The position numbers and the translations under genes were made by a program. From positions 263,019 through 273,905 of the forward strand of contig NZ_NRQY01000001.1 of the NCBI RefSeq assembly GCF_003996855.1: a DNA stretch of 10,887 nt, given 5' to 3'. Source of the DNA: Morganella morganii (GTDB lineage Bacteria > Pseudomonadota > Gammaproteobacteria > Enterobacterales > Enterobacteriaceae). Positions 7,452 through 10,887 of this stretch are shown here, piece by piece (position 1 is the first letter of the stretch; every line of letters starts with the position of its first letter). A model generated the notes under the pieces. The model was not told the DNA's origin and searched no databases. It worked only from the letters and a program-made list of their open reading frames with translations.

Positions 7452-8153
7452 ATGACACCGCGTTTAGAATACGGCGAGATGGTGATATCCACTGCCGAAA
7501 ATGATTACCTGTTCCGCCCGTCACTGGATGCTATGACGCAAATCGGGTCGTCAAAAGAGATAGTGAGCACGTTTACACGATTAAATGGTGCAGAGGTACA
7601 GCAAATTATTGCGTCCGCTGTAGACGCTTACGGGGCTGTCCCTGAATGGCTGATTGCACTGTTAAATAAGCCGGTTTACGGGCGCGGCATTTTATCGGCC
7701 GCAATGGACGTGATGCAGGCATGTTGTGACGATGACTGTACTGAGGTTATCGGCGAATGGCGACCAGGAAAATCCGGCATGGTGTACCGTCAGGGCGCCA
7801 TGCATTACCGCGATATCATCCTGCTGGCGCGTGAATTAATGACTCACGGCATTATCGGCAAGGCGAAGGTGCGCAAACTCCAGCGCAACGAAGGCAAAGA
7901 TGAATACTCCGACGAGTTTCACGCCGTCGATTACATCAGTGCCGCCCGCGTGCATTTCAACATCGCCCGCAGCGAAGCGGAACAACTCACAATGACCGAG
8001 TTCGTGATGATGCTGAAAGCGAAATATCCGGATGAGAAAGGCTTCACGAAAGATGAGTACCAAAAAATCATGGATATAGACGACGAAAGAAGCAGAGATT
8101 TAATCAGCGGCAGGAAAAGGCTTGTAAGCCGAAATAAGAATAAGGCACAGTAA
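7452..8153 (+). CDS. Tail assembly chaperone-like protein (DUF6246-like)
   Basis: A 233-residue protein directly after the tail tube gene, where tail assembly chaperones (lambda gpG role) act with the tape measure protein. It has a strand-rich N-terminus (MTPRLEYGEMVISTAENDYLF begins it), a helical middle with a Cys-rich acidic patch (CCDDDC, residues 91-96) and a tryptophan-containing GEWRPGKSGMVYRQGAMHYRD segment. I recall similar enterophage proteins annotated DUF6246, but cannot check this here. AGGAGGATAT is a strong ribosome site. The last 28 or so codons switch to AGA/AGG/ATA/CTT-type codons, and their product repeats in diverged form at the end of the adjacent endonuclease gene, so the native 3' end seems to have been replaced. 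No convincing slippery site for a gpGT-type frameshift was seen. The chaperone role is positional inference. Confidence 0.68.
   Translation: MTPRLEYGEMVISTAENDYLFRPSLDAMTQIGSSKEIVSTFTRLNGAEVQQIIASAVDAYGAVPEWLIALLNKPVYGRGILSAAMDVMQACCDDDCTEVIGEWRPGKSGMVYRQGAMHYRDIILLARELMTHGIIGKAKVRKLQRNEGKDEYSDEFHAVDYISAARVHFNIARSEAEQLTMTEFVMMLKAKYPDEKGFTKDEYQKIMDIDDERSRDLISGRKRLVSRNKNKAQ
8067..8138 (+). repeat. Diverged 3'-end copy A (in tail chaperone-like gene)
   Basis: These codons give residues 206-229 of the chaperone-like protein. They align without gaps to residues 187-210 of the endonuclease protein: 15 of 24 residues are identical, including the shared LVSR and G-R-x-R-L core. Only 40 of 72 bases match, and 9 of the 15 identical residues use different codons. 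The codon choice (AGA, AGG, ATA, CTT) and lower GC (about 42 percent over the last 81 coding bases) are unlike the rest of this gene. Confidence 0.75.
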
Positions 8154-8163
8154 TGGAGAGTAT

Positions 8164-8799
8164 ATGAAGACTATCGATATAGACCTCCTCAGGGATATTG
8201 TCACTTATAACCGCGAAACAGGTGAATTTTTTTGGCGCAATAGGCCGAGATCGCTATTTAAAAGCGACAGGTCTTACAAAATATTCAACACAAGATATGC
8301 AGGTAAAAAATGCGGCGCATTAACCAATGGTTATCTTGCGGTTGGCTTCAATAATAGCTTGTTTTATTGCCATAGGTTGGCATGGGCGATCCATTATGGG
8401 TATTGGCCTGACACCGATATTGACCACATCAATATGGATAAAACAGATAATAGAATCTCAAACCTTAGGTTGGTCAATCGCCGAGGAAATATGTCCAACA
8501 TAAGTGTTACAAAGGGAAATTCCAGTGGATTTATCGGAGTGCATTGGGCAAAAAGAGAGAGAAAGTGGCTGGCATCAATCACGGTCAACAAGAAAACTCA
8601 GTTTATCGGTTACTTTGAGTGCAAAAAAGATGCAGCTTTAGCCTACAACGAGAAGGCGGCTGAATTCAATGGTGAGTTAGCATCAAAGAAAATACAGCAT
8701 AACTTAATGCAGATAGCTGCCATCACTAAGGCCGACGATGCCCGCAACGATGATCTGATTAAGGGTAGGCGCCGGTTGGTGAGCAGGAAGAAGGCGTGA
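8164..8799 (+). CDS. HNH endonuclease with AP2 DNA-binding domain, homing type, fused to a captured tail-gene end
   Basis: A 211-residue free-standing HNH nuclease of the HNH_3 plus AP2 architecture common to phage homing endonucleases. Residues 1-60 are an N-terminal recognition part (YNRETGEFFWRNRPRS, then CGALTNGYLAVGF). Residues 69-105 hold the beta-beta-alpha-metal fold, with His70, the Asp87-His88 pair, Asn96 and Asn100 (DIDHINMDKTDNRISNLRL). Residues about 120-172 are the AP2 domain (SSGFIGVHWAKRERKWLASI and YFECKKDAALAYNEKAAEFNG). Such enzymes usually end near here. Instead, residues 187-211 repeat the end of the preceding tail protein in GC-richer codons. GGAGAG lies 3 bases upstream of the ATG, and the gene begins 10 bases after the tail gene stop. 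AT-rich codon use marks the nuclease part as acquired. Active-site residues look intact. Confidence 0.9.
   Translation: MKTIDIDLLRDIVTYNRETGEFFWRNRPRSLFKSDRSYKIFNTRYAGKKCGALTNGYLAVGFNNSLFYCHRLAWAIHYGYWPDTDIDHINMDKTDNRISNLRLVNRRGNMSNISVTKGNSSGFIGVHWAKRERKWLASITVNKKTQFIGYFECKKDAALAYNEKAAEFNGELASKKIQHNLMQIAAITKADDARNDDLIKGRRRLVSRKKA
8722..8793 (+). repeat. Diverged 3'-end copy B (captured tail-gene end in endonuclease gene)
   Basis: These codons give residues 187-210 of the endonuclease protein and are homologous to copy A in the tail gene. GC is about 59 percent over bases 8720-8797, like the structural genes and unlike the AT-rich nuclease body. This suggests that this copy, not copy A, is the original tail-gene end. 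The stop and a factor-independent terminator follow immediately. Confidence 0.72.
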
Positions 8800-8801
8800 C
8801 T

Positions 8802-8822
8802 AAGCCCCGGAAGGGGCTTTTT
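8802..8822 (+). terminator. Factor-independent terminator after the endonuclease gene
   Basis: A stem AAGCCCC/GGGGCTT with a GGAA tetraloop is followed by TTT. It begins three bases after the endonuclease stop. If the 3' end was captured from the tail gene, this was originally the terminator of that gene. Confidence 0.85.
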
Positions 8823-8840
8823 ACTATGCAGAGGTAAGCA

Positions 8841-9107
8841 ATGAACCAATTAGACATCTATTTAAATCGGGATGATGTGAAAGGTCATCATCAGAAAAAA
8901 CAGTTATTTAAACTTGTGTACATTGACGAGGTTATTCAAGGCTCCTTTATCATCACTGAGTTCTGTAACGGTGAAGTAAAATATTACACTCAGCGAACAG
9001 GTGAAAAGCCGATATTAAACAACACGCTGCCATACAATAAAGATGATTCACTGCATTCATCACTATCCGAACACATTCATACGTTAGCTATTGGTGTTCA
9101 GCCCTGA
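8841..9107 (+). CDS. Hypothetical protein, 88 aa, between tail genes and immunity module
   Basis: I do not recognise this protein. It has 88 residues: a charged N-terminus (MNQLDIYLNRDDVKGHHQKK), a strand-rich middle (LFKLVYIDEVIQGSFIITEF, then GEVKYYTQRTG), and a Ser/His-rich C-terminus. No signal peptide or membrane helix is visible, so it is probably a small soluble beta protein. A proper ribosome site (AGAGGTAAGC) precedes the ATG, and the gene begins 18 bases after a terminator, so it is either expressed by read-through or from a promoter I cannot locate in the short gap. It converges on the Mnt-like gene with only 36 bases between the stops and no clear terminator there. Confidence 0.6.
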   Translation: MNQLDIYLNRDDVKGHHQKKQLFKLVYIDEVIQGSFIITEFCNGEVKYYTQRTGEKPILNNTLPYNKDDSLHSSLSEHIHTLAIGVQP

Positions 9108-9143
9108 CTAAGAGCCGTGTTTATTTTTTGTCCGTATCTCCGA

Positions 9144-9599
9144 TTAATCGAAGTCAGTAGGCTGTTGCTTGTTAGGTATTTCAACTAAAAACCCATCGCA
9201 ATCAAATGCTTTCTTTGGAACCTCATAACCAAGCTCTTTCAGCCTGTTGAGTGTAGGATCTAATACTGAAAAAAAATCATCGTCATCGAGGGTGTCCAGC
9301 TCAAATTCACTAAGTGAAACGCAAAATTGGGTATGGCCAATGCGTATTTTTTTATTTATCTCATCGAATGTCTTTTTAAGAATAACCCCTGACAATTCTT
9401 CTCTCGCCTTGCTCGCAATGTGTGCGGCGTCTTGTGCAGAGATCAATTCATCACTTGGTGGCTCATTTAAAAAGCTCATATCAAGGCGCTGAACGATCTC
9501 CGCGTTCATGGAGCGAGAATTTGATTTCGCTGCATCCTCTATTTTTTCTTTTAATTCAATCGGAAGCCTGACGCGTAATTGCGGGTCTTCTCTGCTCAT
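9144..9599 (-). CDS. Mnt-like ribbon-helix-helix repressor with extra C-terminal domain
   Basis: Residues 2-45 match P22 Mnt (SREDPQLRVRLPIELKEKI and SRSMNAEIVQRL): an N-terminal DNA-contacting strand followed by two helices of the MetJ/Arc fold. Numbered without Met as in Mnt, Arg2 and Arg10 are kept, while the other contact positions are Gln6 and Arg8 in place of His6 and Asn8. Residues about 54-85 (ending LKKTFDEINKKI) resemble Mnt's C-terminal tetramerisation helix. P22 Mnt stops near here (83 residues), but this protein continues for about 65 acidic residues (DTLDDDDFF region) that I do not recognise. It is divergent from the Arc-like/antirepressor genes and presumably represses them and itself through the CACGGTG operators. 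It is oriented against the tail operon, as expected for a lysogenically expressed regulator. Confidence 0.85.
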   Translation of the reverse strand: MSREDPQLRVRLPIELKEKIEDAAKSNSRSMNAEIVQRLDMSFLNEPPSDELISAQDAAHIASKAREELSGVILKKTFDEINKKIRIGHTQFCVSLSEFELDTLDDDDFFSVLDPTLNRLKELGYEVPKKAFDCDGFLVEIPNKQQPTDFD

Positions 9600-9636
9600 G
9601 GCTGATCTCAGTTAGTTGCTAATCACGAATTACAAA

Positions 9637-9665
9637 ATTATGCCCCACGGTGGGGTTGACTTCAA
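9637..9665 (-). promoter_or_regulatory. Predicted promoter of the Mnt-like gene
   Basis: Read on the - strand, TTGAAG (-35) is separated by exactly 17 bases from CATAAT (-10), a 4/6 and a 5/6 match to the sigma-70 consensus. The spacer contains the whole of operator 1, so binding there would block this promoter (autoregulation). The -10 box is about 38 bases from the start codon. Confidence 0.65.
9643..9655. promoter_or_regulatory. Operator 1 (Mnt-like), perfect palindrome
   Basis: CCCCACGGTGGGG is symmetric around a central G, with all six flanking pairs matching. Its CCACGGTGG core is the same as the core of the P22 Mnt operator as I recall it. It lies inside the spacer of the - strand promoter and abuts the -35 box of the + strand promoter. 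Predicted strongest of the three sites by symmetry. Confidence 0.78.
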
Positions 9666-9684
9666 TGCCGCACGGTGTGACAAT
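9656..9684 (+). promoter_or_regulatory. Predicted promoter of the Arc-like/antirepressor operon (Pant-like)
   Basis: TTGACT (-35, 5/6) and GACAAT (-10, 4/6) are separated by exactly 17 bases. Operator 2 fills most of the spacer and touches the -10 box, operator 1 ends at the base before the -35 box, and operator 3 lies over the expected start of transcription. It would therefore be shut off by binding to any of the three. The transcript would cover the Arc-like and Bro-N genes and perhaps the ORF6N gene. Confidence 0.68.
9668..9680. promoter_or_regulatory. Operator 2 (Mnt-like), imperfect
   Basis: CCGCACGGTGTGA keeps the CACGGTG centre but loses symmetry at two of the six flanking pairs, so weaker binding is expected. 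Its centre is 25 bases from that of operator 1. It lies within the + strand promoter spacer. Confidence 0.65.
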
Positions 9685-9693
9685 TCGATCATG

Positions 9694-9706
9694 CCTCACG
9701 GTGGGG
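9694..9706. promoter_or_regulatory. Operator 3 (Mnt-like), near-perfect
   Basis: CCTCACGGTGGGG differs from operator 1 by one base, and a flanking G/C pair extends the symmetry. Its centre is 26 bases from that of operator 2. It begins 9 bases after the -10 box of the + strand promoter, so it covers the expected transcription start. ATGCC precedes all three sites. Confidence 0.74.
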
Positions 9707-9728
9707 CTAAATAATAAAGGGGTGAATA

Positions 9729-9899
9729 ATGCAGAAAGCAAAAGATATGTCTCAGCGGAGAATTCGGTTCCCGGATGAGCTTTGTCGATTAATTGAAGAG
9801 AATGGTGATAAGGAAAGCCGGCAGTTTAATACAGAGGTTATCTATCAGCTCAAAAAAGCGTATGGATTGCTCGGAAAGGTGATGTATGAAGCCCAATAA
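9729..9899 (+). CDS. Arc-like ribbon-helix-helix repressor, 56 aa
   Basis: A 56-residue protein, close to P22 Arc (53 residues), with the same plan: an N-terminal tail, the strand MSQRRIRFP, helix A (DELCRLIEENG), a turn, and helix B (NTEVIYQLKKAYG). Arc's strand reads Q-F-N-L-R before Trp-Pro; here it reads Q-R-R-I-R before Phe-Pro, so the three expected base-contact positions are Gln, Arg and Arg. The ribosome site AAGGGGTG lies just upstream. The reading frame overlaps the Bro-N gene by 14 bases, implying coupling. In P22, Arc tones down antirepressor transcription after induction, and the same role is inferred here. Confidence 0.83.
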   Translation: MQKAKDMSQRRIRFPDELCRLIEENGDKESRQFNTEVIYQLKKAYGLLGKVMYEAQ

Positions 9900-10518
9900 C
9901 GAAGAAACCCCAACTGCGCAAACAATTGAGGTTTCAGTATCAAGTAATCCCGCGAAAGGAATAAATGACATGAACAGTGTAGCGAAAACAGACTTAACTT
10001 TCCAGAACTTCACGTTTAAACCAGTAACTGAAAACGGTCAGGTGTGGCTGACTTCTGCGGAACTGGCAAAGGCCATTGGTTATAAGAAAACGGATGCAAT
10101 CAGCCAACTTTATTCACGTAACACTGACGAGTTTACCAACGCAATGACAACGACCCTCAAAATGAGTGTCGTTAGAAAAACCGGTACAGTCGATATGGTT
10201 GTCCGCCTTTTCTCACTGCGCGGCGCTCACCTGATAGCAATGTTCGCATCAACGCCGGTCGCAAAACAATTCCGTAAATGGGTGCTGGATATTCTGGATC
10301 GTGAAGTGGCAGTCAGCCCGGAAGTTTCACCGCTTTATCGGTATATGGTGAAGGTGATAATCAAAGATACGTTATTTGATGGTCGGGTGGAATTTATGGG
10401 CAAGGCTAATTCATTTAATGAAATCGCAACAGGAGTGAGCCGTAAACTTGGTTTTGAACCATCGTCTTTCCGGTCAATACCAATGGGATTTAATGAGTTA
10501 TCAGGGGGTATTCATTGA
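9886..10518 (+). CDS. Bro-N domain antirepressor
   Basis: A 210-residue protein with a Bro-N domain at about residues 38-140. Visible marks are the strand pair NFTFKPVTENGQVWLTSAEL, the AKAIGYKK helix, VVRLFSLRGAHLIAMFA, and the closing helix VAKQFRKWVLDILDRE. Bro-N proteins downstream of Arc/Mnt pairs act as antirepressors, expected to inactivate a phage repressor and trigger lytic growth. The C-terminal 70 residues (SPLYRYMVKVIIKDTLFDG, later GFEPSSFRS) belong to no antirepressor C-domain I know and are shorter than usual. Two starts are plausible: 9886, with GGAAAGG upstream and overlapping the Arc-like gene, and 9970 (Met29), with AAAGGA 9 bases upstream and lying closer to the domain boundary. 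I keep the longer form because of the coupling. Confidence 0.83.
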   Translation: MKPNNEETPTAQTIEVSVSSNPAKGINDMNSVAKTDLTFQNFTFKPVTENGQVWLTSAELAKAIGYKKTDAISQLYSRNTDEFTNAMTTTLKMSVVRKTGTVDMVVRLFSLRGAHLIAMFASTPVAKQFRKWVLDILDREVAVSPEVSPLYRYMVKVIIKDTLFDGRVEFMGKANSFNEIATGVSRKLGFEPSSFRSIPMGFNELSGGIH

Positions 10519-10596
10519 TAGTAGGTACTAAAAACAGAAAAGCCAACAGGTGCAAACTGCTGGCAATTCCCAAACTTAACCAGAAGGAAAAGTTTC
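10519..10596 (+). promoter_or_regulatory. Structured leader between the two antirepressor genes
   Basis: This 78-base gap contains three inverted repeats in a row. TAGTA-GG-TACTA is at 10519-10530. GCCAACAG and CTGCTGGC, around a 7-base loop, are at 10542-10564 (7 of 8 pairs, the eighth A opposite C). AAACTT and AAGTTT, at 10572-10577 and 10590-10595, enclose a 12-base loop AACCAGAAGGAA that holds the ribosome site of the downstream gene and ends next to its ATG. No T-tract follows, so it is not a terminator. Translational control of the second antirepressor is inferred; antirepressor leaders are known targets of antisense RNAs (P22 sar, P1 c4), but I cannot identify this as a member of either family. 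Confidence 0.55.
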
Positions 10597-10887
10597 ATGA
10601 CTCAAATTACAGTAGCAAACAATAACTCGGTTGTCACGCAAAGTCGCTTTACGGTTCCCGAAGTCTACTACCGTGACCAGAAGGTAATCACGACTGAATC
10701 ACTGGCGGTAGGGTACGGGGCTGACGCGAAAAACATCCAGGACAATTTCTCCAACAATAAAGACCGGTTTGTTGAAGGAAAGCATTATTTCAAGTTAGAA
10801 GGTGAGGAATTACAGTCATTTAAGAGCTACCCCGATAATTTCGGGTTAGTTAATAAATTTGCCAGACATGTATTCCTCTGGACAGAA
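10597..10887 (+). CDS. ORF6N domain antirepressor, N-terminal part (runs off window)
   Basis: The reading frame is open to the last base, giving 97 residues. It has a clear ORF6N domain: VPEVYYRDQKVITTESLAVGYG, then AKNIQDNFSNNKDRFVEGKH, YFKLEGEELQSFK, and the start of the FLWTE strand. ORF6N proteins are phage antirepressors or regulators, usually with a KilA-C or other C-terminal domain, which here lies beyond the edge. The ATG at 10597 is set by AGAAGGAAA 7-8 bases upstream. It follows the Bro-N gene on the same strand, separated by a structured leader, so it is probably in the same operon under the Mnt-like and Arc-like repressors. Confidence 0.85.
   Translation, partial: MTQITVANNNSVVTQSRFTVPEVYYRDQKVITTESLAVGYGADAKNIQDNFSNNKDRFVEGKHYFKLEGEELQSFKSYPDNFGLVNKFARHVFLWTE

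Noticed and set aside
8055..8075. Possible programmed frameshift (run of six A) near the end of the tail chaperone-like gene, as in lambda G/GT
   Set aside because: The run is not in a canonical X-XXY-YYZ register, and both alternative frames stop within a few dozen codons. Downstream sequence is the endonuclease gene, not a T-like extension.
9108..9143. Terminator for the converging 88-aa and Mnt-like genes
   Set aside because: There is a T-rich stretch on the + strand, but no stem precedes it.
9141..9150. Palindrome CGATTAATCG at the end of the Mnt-like gene, with a similar CGATTAAT-GAAG string at 9786 in the Arc-like gene
   Set aside because: The copies are short, lie within coding sequence, and differ by one base; there is no promoter nearby. 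Chance is the simpler explanation.
9611..9621. Small inverted repeat TTAGTTGCTAA in the Mnt-like leader as a possible Arc operator
   Set aside because: Only four-base arms, a single copy, and no similarity to the CACGGTG sites or to the P22 Arc operator as I recall it.
9600..9728. CRISPR-like repeat array suggested by three similar ATGCC-CACGGTG units
   Set aside because: Only three short units with about 10 bases between them, overlapping two promoters; they fit operators, not CRISPR repeats and spacers.

Overview
The window is part of a tailed-phage (siphovirus-type) genome, most likely a temperate phage or prophage of an enterobacterium (Escherichia/Salmonella/Klebsiella group). This rests on the gene families, the tightly packed single-strand morphogenesis operon with strong GGAGG-type ribosome sites, and a P22-like mnt/arc/antirepressor module. 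No host chromosomal gene, tRNA, attachment site, IS element or CRISPR array is visible.

Positions 1-8153 are a head-to-tail late operon on the + strand. In order it encodes the large terminase (C-terminal part), portal (DUF4055 type), a Mu gpF-like minor head protein, a scaffold-like coiled-coil protein, major capsid protein, a head-tail connector candidate, a head-closure candidate, an HK97 gp10-like protein, a tail-terminator candidate, the major tail tube protein with a C-terminal Ig-like domain, and a tail-assembly-chaperone-like protein. Genes abut or overlap by a few bases except at three points. Factor-independent terminators or terminator-like hairpins sit before the scaffold/capsid pair, before the tail tube gene and after it. 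Late transcription therefore has to read through them, or the expression of abundant proteins is adjusted there.

Positions 8154-8822 hold an HNH+AP2 homing-type endonuclease gene immediately behind the tail-chaperone-like gene. The last 24 or so codons of the two genes encode related peptides (15 of 24 residues identical) with divergent codons. The simplest reading is that the endonuclease element landed in the 3' end of the tail gene, brought a recoded replacement end that restores that gene, and captured the original end as its own C-terminus. A terminator follows. Positions 8841-9107 encode a small protein I do not recognise.

Positions 9144-10887 form a regulatory module inserted in the tail region. 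A Mnt-like ribbon-helix-helix repressor (- strand) faces an Arc-like repressor (+ strand, 56 aa). The 129-bp control region between them carries three CACGGTG-centred operators woven into two divergent promoters. The Arc-like gene overlaps a Bro-N antirepressor, followed by a second antirepressor of the ORF6N family that runs off the window. The layout copies the immI region of phage P22 but has two antirepressors of different families, a Mnt homologue with an extra C-terminal domain, and matching predicted DNA-contact residues in the Mnt-like and Arc-like proteins. The tape-measure gene expected after the tail chaperone is not in the window and presumably lies beyond its right edge.
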